Assembly (NCBI RefSeq): GCF_048001765.1
Contig: NZ_CP181447.1
Coordinates: 124,001-188,000, forward strand
Direction: 5' to 3'
Source: Bombiscardovia asteroides_K
Lineage (GTDB): Bacteria; Actinomycetota; Actinomycetes; Actinomycetales; Bifidobacteriaceae
DNA length: 64,000 nucleotides
Part shown: piece after piece, positions 8,178 to 17,336 of the stretch
How positions within the stretch are numbered: the first letter of the stretch is position 1
How the letters are laid out: each line of letters opens with the position of its first letter
The notes under the pieces: generated by a model
What the model saw: only the letters and a program-made list of their open reading frames with translations
Database searches by the model: none
Told to the model about the DNA's origin: nothing
Made by a program: the position numbers and the translations under genes

Positions 8178-9476
8178 TCAGCCCTTGGACCCATGGGCGT
8201 AGAACCGGGCCAGGGTCTCCTTCTTGTACTCGTCGAAGTAGCCGCCATCGATGGATTGGCGGATTTCGTCCAGTAGCCTGACAAAGAAGCGTTCGTTGTG
8301 GATGGTGGCCAGCGTGTAGCCGTTGAGCTCATGGGCGCGGAGCAGGTGGTCGATGTAGGCCCGGGAGTAGTGGGTGCAGGTGTAGCAGTCGCAGTCCTCT
8401 TCGATGGGTCTGAAATCAGCCTTGAACTGGGCGCGCTTGATGTTCCAGCGGCCGTCACGGGTGAAGACGGCCCCGTTACGGCCGCAGCGGGCCGGGGATA
8501 CGCAGTCGAAGGTGTCCCCACCGTTTTCCACGCCTGCGAATATGTCGTCCACAGCGGCGATGCCCAGCACGTGCCTGGGCCGGGATTCGGGCATTTCGTC
8601 GCAGATCCAGGCGCAGGTCTGCCCCAGCAGCCGTTTCTCTATGGCGCCCCCGATGCCCACGCCGTCGAAGTCCAGGGAGGCGATCTGGCGGGCGGCACGT
8701 CGGCGCAGATCCTCATAGTTGGCCCCCTGCACCACGCCGAACAGGGCCTGGTAAGGCTTGCCGGTCCGTGCCTGGGTCAGCTTCTGGTGCTCGTCCACGC
8801 AGCGTTTTGCCCAACGGAAGGTACGCTCCACTGACTGTTCCTGGTAGGTGCGGGTGTTCATCAGGGTGGTCAGCTCGTCGAAGGAGAACATGATATCGGC
8901 GCCGATGCGGTGCTGGATTCCCATGGAGATTTCAGCCGAGAAGCGGTGCCGGTCGCCGTTGAGCGGGGACTTGAAGGTGACCCCGTCCTCGTCCACGAAG
9001 GCCAGGCGCTCCTTGCCTTCGGCGATTACCTGGTCCGACTTCATGCCGGTCACGTCCATGGCCAGGGTCTTCTTGAATCCCGCCCCCAGCGAGAGCACCT
9101 GGAAGCCGCCTGAATCGGTGTAGGTGGGGCCGTCCCAGTTCATGAACCGGGCCAGGCCCCCTGCTTGGTCCAGAATGTCGGGACCGGGGCGTTCGAACAG
9201 GTGGAAGGCGTTGGCCAGGAGGACCTGGGCGCCCAGCTCCCGCATCTGCTCGGGCAGGACGGCCTTCATGGCCGCCTGGGTGGCTACGGGGATGAATGCG
9301 GGGGTGTGGATGTCTCCGTGAGGAGTGTGGATGATGCCAGTGCGGCCGTAGCGGCGGCCATTGCGTCCCAGGCCTTCCGGGCTGTCAGGCAGGCGGTTCA
9401 GGGTCTCGAATGAGAATGCGGCGCGGTCGCCGGGTCGGCCCGGCGTGGCTCCCAGCGGGTTGGTGATCAGGCTCAT
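8178..9476 (-). CDS. tgt: Queuine tRNA-ribosyltransferase
   Basis: This enzyme exchanges guanine 34 in GUN-anticodon tRNAs for queuine or its precursor. The barrel motifs are present: YTDSGGFQ with Asp121 (general base region), the nucleophile region DTFDCVSPARCGR, and the zinc site CDCYTCTHYSRAYIDHL near the C-terminus. The reading frame is open to 9548, but MSLITNPLG at 9476 is the more credible start (GTGGAG upstream). That gives 432 residues, longer than the ~375 typical because of an N-terminal extension. It is divergent from the HtrA gene. No queuosine biosynthesis genes are in view, so queuine salvage is possible. Confidence 0.93.
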   Translation of the reverse strand: MSLITNPLGATPGRPGDRAAFSFETLNRLPDSPEGLGRNGRRYGRTGIIHTPHGDIHTPAFIPVATQAAMKAVLPEQMRELGAQVLLANAFHLFERPGPDILDQAGGLARFMNWDGPTYTDSGGFQVLSLGAGFKKTLAMDVTGMKSDQVIAEGKERLAFVDEDGVTFKSPLNGDRHRFSAEISMGIQHRIGADIMFSFDELTTLMNTRTYQEQSVERTFRWAKRCVDEHQKLTQARTGKPYQALFGVVQGANYEDLRRRAARQIASLDFDGVGIGGAIEKRLLGQTCAWICDEMPESRPRHVLGIAAVDDIFAGVENGGDTFDCVSPARCGRNGAVFTRDGRWNIKRAQFKADFRPIEEDCDCYTCTHYSRAYIDHLLRAHELNGYTLATIHNERFFVRLLDEIRQSIDGGYFDEYKKETLARFYAHGSKG

Positions 9477-9708
9477 GGCTCCACTGTATCCAAGACATCC
9501 AACCGTCCCGCTGCCGCCCTGTGCACAGTCGATGTGACTTTCATACAATGTCCAGACAACATTCAGTATTTCGGCCCTAGACTTGGAAGCAATGCATGCG
9601 AGGACCCACTTCGCCTGTCAGCCGGAAACAGCAAAAAGCGCGGGCGACGGGGTAGATTGACAAGCGTGACCGAATAGCAGGCAGCGGCATCGATCCGAAG
9701 GAGCAGAA

Positions 9709-11580
9709 ATGGCTGAAGAGCACAAGGTCGACCCTTGGAAGGGCGACGACGACGGTCAGTCCTGGCAGCCAAGCCACATCGAGCGCGGGGTCGCCAATCA
9801 AGAGCAGGAGACGGGAGCTTCCGCAAACCAGACCGACTCTGCTCAAGTTCCCACGACGGACGAAGGGAACCAGCAGACCCAGGCCTGGGATCAGAGGCCC
9901 ACGACTCCTATTGCCGTGCCTGGTGGAGATGCACAGTCCACGACCACGGAAAACGGGTCGAATGACGGTAGCGGCACCGGGACTTCATCCTCCTCTTCCA
10001 GTGGCTCGGCCACGGGGCAGGATGCGCCGACGCAGCAGCCTTACTATCGGCCTGCGCCCGAGTATGGCGCCTATGCTCCTGCAGGCTCGCGTCCTCCTGC
10101 CAACAATCAGAATCAGCAGCAGCACAACCAGCAGCCAAACCAGGGATATGGCTCCGGTCCTCAGCAGGGCTTCTTCGGACAGTACGGACAGCCAGGCCAG
10201 TTCGGCCAGAATGGCCAACCCCGTCAGAATGCCGGCCAGAACCCCCAGGGCGGCCAGCCTTCCGGCCAGGGTCCCTATGCACCCTTCGGATTCGGTGGCC
10301 CCAACGGCCGGCCTGGTCCTGCTAATAACGTCAGCAACAACTTAAGTGGCACGGGCAAGTACGTCTTCACCGCTGTAGTGGCTGCCTTGGTGGCCGCAGC
10401 CCTCATGCTGGGCCTGGGCTGGGCGGCACTGTCCAACGGATGGATCACCCTGCCCTCGTCCTCCTCGCTCAGCGGGGTCTCCTCCAACTCCTCGGGCCAG
10501 GGCACGGCCAAGGTCGAGGGAGGTCAGGCTCCTGACTGGCAGGGCATCAGCAAGCAGGTCTCCGAGTCCGTGGTCTCCATCCAGGTGCAGACCAAGAGCG
10601 GTGTGGGTGCCGGATCGGGTGCGGTCTTCGACACCCAGGGCCATGTGGTCACCAACAACCACGTGGTCGATGGCGCCCAGGAGATTCACGTGACCCTCTC
10701 CAACGGGCAGATGTATACGGCAAAGGTGGTCGGCACCGACACCACAGCCGATCTGGCCATCCTCAGCCTGGATCAGGCGCCCTCCGACCTGAAGCCTGTG
10801 AAGTTCGCCGATTCCGAAAAGCTGGCCGTGGGCGAGAACGTCATGGCCATCGGCAACCCCCTGGGCTACGAGAACACGGCCACCACCGGCATCGTCTCGG
10901 CTCTGAACCGCCCGGTCTCGGTCATGGACGAGAGCAACAACAACCCCATCGTGACCAACGCGGTCCAGCTGGATGCGGCCATAAACCCCGGCAACTCGGG
11001 CGGCCCCACCTTCAACGCGGCTGGCGAGGTCATCGGAATCAACTCCTCCATCGCCTCCATGGCCTCCTCCAAGTCTGAGGCGGGATCCATCGGCATCGGA
11101 TTCGCCATTCCATCCAACCTGGTCAAGCGAATCGCCGATGAGATCATCAAGGACGGCAAGGCCAAGCACGTCTCTCTGGGTGTCACCATCCAGAGCAGCA
11201 CGGCCCAGGCCGACGGAGTCACCCGTGGCGGCGCCAAGGTCACCAATGTGGTTTCGGGCTCCCCGGCTGACAAGGCCGGCATTAAGGTCGGAGACACCAT
11301 CGTGGCCTTCAATGGTCATGCGGTCAACAACAACTACTCTCTGCTGGGCTTCGTCCGGGCTGCCGCCTTCGGCGACTCGGTCAAGATCACCGTGGTGCGT
11401 GACGGCAAGACCGCCGATGTGAATGCCACCTTGGATAGCGAGGAGCAGACCGTTCAGGGCAAGCCCAGGACCAACAGGAAGAACTCGGACGGCAGTGGCC
11501 AGGACGGCGACTCCGACCAGGGCGGTTCGGGCGACGACGATGACTCCATGGATCCCTTCCGCTTCTTCTTCGGGCAGTGA
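9709..11580 (+). CDS. Membrane-anchored HtrA/DegP-like serine protease with PDZ domain
   Basis: This 623-residue protein has four parts. Residues 1-216 are a long low-complexity cytoplasmic region rich in Gln, Gly, Asn, Pro and Ser. Residues 218-241 are one transmembrane helix. A trypsin-like domain at ~275-475 carries the triad His318 (TNNHVV), Asp348 (TADLAIL) and Ser430 (PGNSGGP). A PDZ domain spans ~488-575, with an acidic Gly/Ser/Asp tail. The protease faces outward and would degrade or refold damaged envelope proteins. GGAGCAGAA precedes the ATG. The disordered N-terminus is much longer than in E. coli DegS but is common in actinobacteria. Confidence 0.95.
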   Translation: MAEEHKVDPWKGDDDGQSWQPSHIERGVANQEQETGASANQTDSAQVPTTDEGNQQTQAWDQRPTTPIAVPGGDAQSTTTENGSNDGSGTGTSSSSSSGSATGQDAPTQQPYYRPAPEYGAYAPAGSRPPANNQNQQQHNQQPNQGYGSGPQQGFFGQYGQPGQFGQNGQPRQNAGQNPQGGQPSGQGPYAPFGFGGPNGRPGPANNVSNNLSGTGKYVFTAVVAALVAAALMLGLGWAALSNGWITLPSSSSLSGVSSNSSGQGTAKVEGGQAPDWQGISKQVSESVVSIQVQTKSGVGAGSGAVFDTQGHVVTNNHVVDGAQEIHVTLSNGQMYTAKVVGTDTTADLAILSLDQAPSDLKPVKFADSEKLAVGENVMAIGNPLGYENTATTGIVSALNRPVSVMDESNNNPIVTNAVQLDAAINPGNSGGPTFNAAGEVIGINSSIASMASSKSEAGSIGIGFAIPSNLVKRIADEIIKDGKAKHVSLGVTIQSSTAQADGVTRGGAKVTNVVSGSPADKAGIKVGDTIVAFNGHAVNNNYSLLGFVRAAAFGDSVKITVVRDGKTADVNATLDSEEQTVQGKPRTNRKNSDGSGQDGDSDQGGSGDDDDSMDPFRFFFGQ

Positions 11581-11753
11581 TCCGCGACTGAACCCGGGGG
11601 CCGTATCCGTCGCTTTGGCGGGTGCGGCCCCTTGTCGTATCCGCCGTCCATTGCTGGCTCCGGTGCGGTATAGGCTTGAAATGTCAAGAGCAGAAGAGAG
11701 CAGTGATCCGGCTACGACTGTCAGATCGACAAGTCCGGAGCGGGGAAGTGGTC

Positions 11754-13721
11754 ATGTCAAAAATCCTGGGTTTCGCCAAGAAGGTGCCCATGCTTTGGGT
11801 GGTTCTGATCTGCGGGCTGGTCATGGGCCTGCTCTGGCATCCCTATCGTCAGGCCGCCCAGTGGCTGGTCGCCGTCCTGGTAGCCGTCTCGCTGGTGGAC
11901 ACCCTCAAGGGGATGATCGATGACGTCCGCCAGGGCCACGTGGGCGTGGACATCCTGGCCGTGGTCGCCATCCTGTCCACCCTCGCCGTTCGTCAGTACT
12001 GGGCCAGTTGGGCCGTGGTCCTCATGCTCTACTCGGGCGACGCCATCGAGCAGTACGCAGGGAACAAGGCACAGAACAATCTGACCGTATTGGTCCAAGC
12101 CGCCCCTCAGGTGGCCCATGTGGTTCAGACAGAGCTGCCGGAGGGAGAGCATACCCTTCCCAAGGAGAGCGACTGGAATACGGTGGCGGTCGATAAGGTC
12201 CGTCTGAACGATCTCCTGGTGGTCAAGCCCGGCGAGACCGTGCCTGTTGACGGCGAGCTGATCAGTCCAACCGCCACCTTGGATATGTCCACCATCAATG
12301 GCGAGCCAATGCCCCGCAGGCTCTACCAGGACACCCAGGTCATGTCCGGAGCGGTCAACGGCTCGTGCACCTTCCTGATGCGGGCCCGGCAGCTGGCGCG
12401 GGATTCCCAATACCAGCGAATCCTCAACCTGGTGCGCTCAGCACAGAACTCGCGGGCAGCAGTCGTCAGAACAGCCGACCTGATGGCGGTCCCCTTCACC
12501 GTGGTGGCCTTCATCATCGCCTGCGTAGCCTGGATCATCTCCGGCGTGCCGACCCGGTTCGCCCAGGTTCTGGTCCTGGCCACCCCCTGCCCTCTGCTGA
12601 TTGCCGCCCCTGTGGCCTACATGGCAGGGACTGGGAGGCTGGCCAAGGCGGGTCTGCTGATAAAGACCCAGGACGTGATTGAGAATCTGGGCCGGGTCTC
12701 GCACATCTTCTTCGATAAAACCGGCACGCTGACCGTCAAACGTCCCCAAGTGGCCAAGGTCGACCTGCCTGACGGTAGGGAGCAGAAGGTCGATACAGAC
12801 CGGATTCTGGCCATGGCGGGCGCTGTTGAGTCCTACTCGGTCCACATCCTGGCCAACGGAATCGCTGAGGCCGGGGCCGCCGCCCAGGAGCGACTGCGGG
12901 CACAGAACAAGGGTGAGACCCATCTGCATGCGCGGGAGGTTCGGGAGGATTCCGGCAACGGGGTACAGGGCCAAGTCGATGGTCACCAGGTCAAGGTGGG
13001 CAGGGCTCGGTTCGTGGCTGATGGGCATTCAAGCGATTTATTCGGCCCCCTGGCGCCTGACGAGATGGCCTCCTACGTCTCTATTGATGGGGTCTTGGCC
13101 GCCAGGGTCGTCATGAAGGACGTGCCCAGGTCGGATGCCGCCCAGACCATCGCCCAGCTGCGGGAGTTGGGCATCACCCGTCTATCCATGGTCACCGGTG
13201 ACAAGGAGGCCTCGGCCCGGATTATCGCCGACCAAGTGGGAATCACCGACGTGCATGCCGGCCTCTTCCCCGAGGACAAGGCCAATCTGATCGCCAAGGC
13301 CTCCAAGGAGGAGCCCAACAGGCAGCCCTTCTGGGACATATGGCTGTCCAAATTCCTAGGGGAGTCAGTGACCAAATCCATCACCATGATGGTGGGAGAC
13401 GGGGTCAACGATGCTCCGGTCCTGGCCGCTGCCGACGTGGGTATGGCCATCACCGACGGAACCACCACGGCCGCCTCCGAGTCCGCCCAGGCGGTGATTA
13501 TGAATGACGACATCGCCTGTTTGCCCAGGTCAATCACCATTGCACGCAGAACCAAGCGGGTCATGCTCCAGGCGGTCATGCTGGGGCTGACCCTGGCCAC
13601 GGTGGGCATGCTCTGTGCCGCCTTCGATCTGATTCCGGTGGTTGTCGGCGCCTTTACGCAGGAGGCCATCGACGTGGTTTCAATCCTCTGGGCCCTGACT
13701 GCGCTGATAGATCGGGACTGA
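11754..13721 (+). CDS. Heavy-metal P1B-type ATPase (TPC motif)
   Basis: This 655-residue membrane pump has the P-type ATPase core: the phosphorylation loop FFDKTGTLT, the hinge MVGDGVNDAPVLAAADVGMA and the actuator sequence INGEPMP. The metal-site helix reads ATPCPLLIAAP, so the usual CPC of copper or zinc pumps is TPC, and there is no N-terminal CxxC metal-binding domain. The P1B HP locus is SYSVHILA, with Ile for Pro. These features put it in a less-studied P1B group whose metal cannot be named from sequence. I chose ATG 11754 (GGGGAAG upstream); the frame is open from 11622. Confidence 0.88.
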   Translation: MSKILGFAKKVPMLWVVLICGLVMGLLWHPYRQAAQWLVAVLVAVSLVDTLKGMIDDVRQGHVGVDILAVVAILSTLAVRQYWASWAVVLMLYSGDAIEQYAGNKAQNNLTVLVQAAPQVAHVVQTELPEGEHTLPKESDWNTVAVDKVRLNDLLVVKPGETVPVDGELISPTATLDMSTINGEPMPRRLYQDTQVMSGAVNGSCTFLMRARQLARDSQYQRILNLVRSAQNSRAAVVRTADLMAVPFTVVAFIIACVAWIISGVPTRFAQVLVLATPCPLLIAAPVAYMAGTGRLAKAGLLIKTQDVIENLGRVSHIFFDKTGTLTVKRPQVAKVDLPDGREQKVDTDRILAMAGAVESYSVHILANGIAEAGAAAQERLRAQNKGETHLHAREVREDSGNGVQGQVDGHQVKVGRARFVADGHSSDLFGPLAPDEMASYVSIDGVLAARVVMKDVPRSDAAQTIAQLRELGITRLSMVTGDKEASARIIADQVGITDVHAGLFPEDKANLIAKASKEEPNRQPFWDIWLSKFLGESVTKSITMMVGDGVNDAPVLAAADVGMAITDGTTTAASESAQAVIMNDDIACLPRSITIARRTKRVMLQAVMLGLTLATVGMLCAAFDLIPVVVGAFTQEAIDVVSILWALTALIDRD

Positions 13722-13809
13722 GGCCATTTCACGACGCTTGGTGAAAGTCCCGGGGATGGAGCCCAATTAGCTCTGTTCCCGACCGTCGCTTTGCGTTAGG
13801 CTGGCAAGC

Positions 13810-15306
13810 ATGAGCGATAATAATGTCAACGATTCCACCATGCCCGCACCGGCCTGCGGTAAGGAAGCCGACTCCCCTCTGCGCGTGGCTGTCATAGGCG
13901 CGGGGCCTGCAGGGGTCTACGCCTCTGACATTCTGCTGCGGCAGCTTCGGGAGAAGGGTGCCGACCTTGGTCTGGGGGACCGGGCCAGGATTGATTTGTT
14001 CGAGAAGCTGCCCGTTCCCTTCGGCCTGGTCCGTTACGGCGTGGCCCCGGACCACCCCAGCATCAAGTACATCGCCGGCGCCTTGGAGAAGACCTTGGAC
14101 AACCCGGAGATTCACCTCTATGCGGATGTGGAGTTCGGCAAGGACGTCAACCTGGATGATCTGCTTCAGCGCTACGATGTGGTGCTCTTCGCCACCGGCG
14201 CCGTGGATGACCGCCCCCTGGAGATCGCCGGTCACGAACTTGATGGCGTTCACGGGGCCGCCCACTTCGTCGAATGGTATGACGGTTATCCCGATGCTGA
14301 CCAGAATTGGCCATTGGATGCCAAACAGGTGGCCGTCATCGGAGGCGGGAACGTGGCCATGGATGTCTCGCGAATCCTGATGCGGCGGGCCGACGACCTG
14401 CTGGGCACCGACATCCCCGACAATGTTTACCGGGGGATCCAGGGCAACCAGGCCCGTGAACTGCACATGTTCATTCGTCGCGGTCCGGCCCAGGCCAAGT
14501 TCTCGGTCCAGGAGCTACGCGAGTTGGAGAAGCTGCCCGGAGTGCAAATCGTCATCGACGAGGACGACTTTGACCTGGATCAGGAGACCATCGATCGGGC
14601 CGGTGCCGACAAGCTGACCCGGCAGATGCTGGAGGAGCTCTTCACCATCAGGGAGATGGCCGAGGACATGGCTGAAGATGGTGGCGTCGACTTCGAGGGC
14701 AATCCCGCCGACCGCCGTTTCTATATGCACTTCTACCGGATGCCTGCGGCAATCATCGGCCAGGACGGCAAGGTGACCGGCATTCGCGTGGAGAAGACCA
14801 AGGTCACACCCGAGGGCTCCATGGAGGAGACCAGCCAGTATGAGGAGTACCCGGTTCAGGCCGTCTACCACGCCATCGGCTACAAGCCCGCCGAGGTTCC
14901 CGGCATTCCCTACGACTTCTCCGGCTACACCCTCTCCAACGTCCACGGTCGCGTGACCACTGCTCCAGAAGGGCAGGACGGGCGACCCATCGACCGTCTT
15001 TACGCCACGGGCTGGGCCAAGCGAGGGCCTGTGGGCCTGATCGGATCCACCAAGTCCGATGCCCTGGAGACCATCGGCAACATGCTGGGTGACCTGGCTT
15101 CCAGCCCGGACCGTGGTCGCTTCGCCAAGGACCGTGACGACGATTCGATTGATCGTTTCCTGGCGGAGAGGGGCATCCAGCCCATCGACTTCGCCGGCTG
15201 GAAGCGGGTGGATGCCTACGAGCGGGCTGAGGGCGCCAAGGTTGGCCGCGAGCACATCAAGGTCATCGATCCCGACCAGCTCCGCCAGCTCGCCCACGGC
15301 GAGTAG
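13810..15306 (+). CDS. fprA: FAD-dependent ferredoxin/adrenodoxin-type NADP+ reductase
   Basis: This 498-residue flavoprotein moves electrons between NADPH and ferredoxin. The FAD site is RVAVIGAGPAGVYASD near residue 25, and the NADP site is VAVIGGGNVAMDVSRIL near residue 175. The segments PVPFGLVRYGVAPDHPSIK and ATGWAKRGPVGLIGSTKSDA are characteristic of the FprA/adrenodoxin reductase family. It has no extra ferredoxin domain. The ATG is preceded only by a weak ribosome site. It stands alone and is followed by a strong terminator at 15339. Confidence 0.93.
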   Translation: MSDNNVNDSTMPAPACGKEADSPLRVAVIGAGPAGVYASDILLRQLREKGADLGLGDRARIDLFEKLPVPFGLVRYGVAPDHPSIKYIAGALEKTLDNPEIHLYADVEFGKDVNLDDLLQRYDVVLFATGAVDDRPLEIAGHELDGVHGAAHFVEWYDGYPDADQNWPLDAKQVAVIGGGNVAMDVSRILMRRADDLLGTDIPDNVYRGIQGNQARELHMFIRRGPAQAKFSVQELRELEKLPGVQIVIDEDDFDLDQETIDRAGADKLTRQMLEELFTIREMAEDMAEDGGVDFEGNPADRRFYMHFYRMPAAIIGQDGKVTGIRVEKTKVTPEGSMEETSQYEEYPVQAVYHAIGYKPAEVPGIPYDFSGYTLSNVHGRVTTAPEGQDGRPIDRLYATGWAKRGPVGLIGSTKSDALETIGNMLGDLASSPDRGRFAKDRDDDSIDRFLAERGIQPIDFAGWKRVDAYERAEGAKVGREHIKVIDPDQLRQLAHGE

Positions 15307-15338
15307 GCGATCGCTCCTGGGCCTGTGTTAGCAGTGGC

Positions 15339-15384
15339 AGGACCTGGATGAGGTTCATGAATCCTCGTCCAGGTCCTGTTTTCT
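15339..15384 (+). terminator. Rho-independent terminator after fprA
   Basis: A 15-bp stem (AGGACCTGGATGAGG with CCTCGTCCAGGTCCT, one G-U pair) closes a 9-base loop. GTTTTCTT follows directly. Confidence 0.85.
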
Positions 15385-15477
15385 TGGTCTGGGCTACTGG
15401 CTGCTCACAGCGGAAGGATAAGTCTCGCGCAGGTATCATTGTCATTAGAGCCCATCACGGAATCGAAGGAGCGTGAC

Positions 15478-16659
15478 ATGGCTAACCTGACTCTCTATCC
15501 GGCCACCCTCCAGTGGGCCGTTGAGGAGGGTGATGCCGATCCCGTGGCCCTGTCTCAGCGCCGAGGGCTTGGCCAGTTGCCGGATTGGCTGGAATCCAAG
15601 GAACCCGTGTCTGTATCCTTCAACAAGGTAGAGCAGCTCAGCAGGGCCCTGCATGTGCCTTTCGGTGCCTTGGTCAGGTCGGTTGTGCCCCAACGTCGCC
15701 TTGAACCCCTGGTTCGTTACCGGACCGTAGGCAACACGTCTGTGCAGCCCAGCAAAAATCTGCAGGACACCATAGACCAGATGCGGTTCAGGCAGGAATG
15801 GGCCAGGGATGAATTGCTTGAGTCCGGCTTGGATGCCAACCCGCTGGTCGGGTCGGTGCACAGTGCCGAGTATGACGATGACCTGGCTGATGCGCTTCGC
15901 TCCACCCTTGGGTTGGATGGGCGCTCTGCCTGGGAGGGCGGCAAATCCAGCGACCGTTTCCGTCAGCTCAAGGAACAGGCATCTAATGCGGGCATCATGA
16001 TCATGCTCAACTCCCAGGTGGGTTCTACAAGGTCCCGAAAACTGGATCTTCAGGAATTTCGAGGGTTCGTGCTGATTGACGACATGGCTCCGCTGGTGTT
16101 TATCAATAGGAACGATTCCTTTGACGGCATGATATTCACCTTGATTCACGAGGTGGGGCATGTACTGCTGGGTACTCAGGAGCTCTTCGACGGCATTGGC
16201 GGCCAAGGAGACCGCAAGACCACCGAGCGTGCGATAAACCGGGCAGTGGTAAAGGCTGTGATTGATGATGAGCGCTTCCGGAGGCTGTGGCAAGAGAAGC
16301 TGGACGGGGGCAAAGAGCCGGCCGATGCTGCGGAGTCTATAGCTGACGACTTCCATCTGAGTGCCTTGGCCATGGGGATACAAGCCCATCAGTTTCGCTT
16401 GGCTGACGAGGATACGCTTGAGGAGCTGCGGGCACGAATGGATCGGCATCTTCAGGACAAGACCGCTCATCGTCAGGAGCGGGAACCTCATGGCAATGGC
16501 AACAGGACCAATGCCTCCAGGGTGGACACCGGTTTCGTCCGTCTGGTCAATGCCGCCATGGACGGGGGCAGATTGGCTCCGACTGAGGGCTTCGACCTGG
16601 TGGGGGTGCGCTCCCCGCAGTCTTATCAGGGGTTGATTCGTGAAAAGAAGCTGTTATGA
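15478..16659 (+). CDS. HTH/ImmA-IrrE metallopeptidase, putative antitoxin
   Basis: This 393-residue protein has an N-terminal XRE-like DNA-binding region (about 10-70; LSQRRGLGQLPDWL and FNKVEQLSRALHVPFGALV) and a central ImmA/IrrE zinc peptidase domain. The motif is HEVGH at 224-228, followed by ERAINRAVV, which keeps the usual downstream Glu. The ~130-residue C-terminus is charged. COG2856 proteins of this type accompany small toxins or integrated elements and can cleave repressors. AAGGAGCG lies just before the ATG at 15478. Its stop overlaps the next gene's start (ATGA), so the two are made together. The antitoxin role is inferred from the pairing. Confidence 0.85.
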   Translation: MANLTLYPATLQWAVEEGDADPVALSQRRGLGQLPDWLESKEPVSVSFNKVEQLSRALHVPFGALVRSVVPQRRLEPLVRYRTVGNTSVQPSKNLQDTIDQMRFRQEWARDELLESGLDANPLVGSVHSAEYDDDLADALRSTLGLDGRSAWEGGKSSDRFRQLKEQASNAGIMIMLNSQVGSTRSRKLDLQEFRGFVLIDDMAPLVFINRNDSFDGMIFTLIHEVGHVLLGTQELFDGIGGQGDRKTTERAINRAVVKAVIDDERFRRLWQEKLDGGKEPADAAESIADDFHLSALAMGIQAHQFRLADEDTLEELRARMDRHLQDKTAHRQEREPHGNGNRTNASRVDTGFVRLVNAAMDGGRLAPTEGFDLVGVRSPQSYQGLIREKKLL

Positions 16660-17255
16660 CCGCTACCCTCTACCTGCCCGATTCCAACATCTTCATCGCC
16701 TCCTACCGGATTAACCATCCTTTCGACTACAAGGAGTTTCACCCCTTCTGGCGATGGATGGAAAAGCTGGCTGAGAGCAGGGCGATTGCCATGGTGGATG
16801 TCGTCTACGACGAGCTGGTCAATGAGCAGGCCGCCAATCCCGATATGTTGGACCTTTGGGTGCGTGCAGTGTTCAAAGGCCACCAAATAAGCCATAAGGA
16901 CGACAAGTATGCGCAGGTCTATGCGAAAATCCAGGATTATCTGGTCACCTGCGGGCAGTATACGGAAGGGTCGCGCCAATACTGGGAGTCAGAGAGCAAG
17001 GCGGATCCCTGGCTGATTGCCGTGGCCAAAGTCGAGGGGGCAGTCATAGTGACGGACGAGGCCCGGGTTCCGTTGCAACAGGGTCAGCACATGAAGAAAG
17101 AGCCCAAGATTCCTAACATCGCAGACCAGTTTGGGGTGAAGACCATGAATCTTCGTCGGTTCTTCGATGTCAACGGGAGGTTGAAGAAGGTTCAATATGT
17201 TCCTCCTAAGTCTCAAGGTAAGAGAAAAGCTGTGAGCCAACCAGGCCTATTCTGA
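16656..17255 (+). CDS. DUF4411 PIN-like protein, putative toxin
   Basis: This 199-residue protein starts with LYLPDSNIFIASYR. Its acidic residues are spaced as in PIN nucleases: Asp9, Glu53 (VYDELVNEQ), Asp117 (KADPWLIAVA) and Asp134 (VTDE). That combination and the conserved FHPFWRW segment fit DUF4411, a PIN-fold family found with ImmA/IrrE-HTH partners in toxin-antitoxin loci. It overlaps the upstream gene by 4 bases. If active it would cut RNA in a metal-dependent way. No activity can be shown from sequence, but all four acidic positions look intact. Confidence 0.82.
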   Translation: MTATLYLPDSNIFIASYRINHPFDYKEFHPFWRWMEKLAESRAIAMVDVVYDELVNEQAANPDMLDLWVRAVFKGHQISHKDDKYAQVYAKIQDYLVTCGQYTEGSRQYWESESKADPWLIAVAKVEGAVIVTDEARVPLQQGQHMKKEPKIPNIADQFGVKTMNLRRFFDVNGRLKKVQYVPPKSQGKRKAVSQPGLF

Positions 17256-17336
17256 ATGGGTGGTAGGGGAGGAGGGGGCTCAGCAGCCTCATCTTTTCAG
17301 CGCCCGTTCAGCAAAAATTCAGCGGTATTGTCTACC

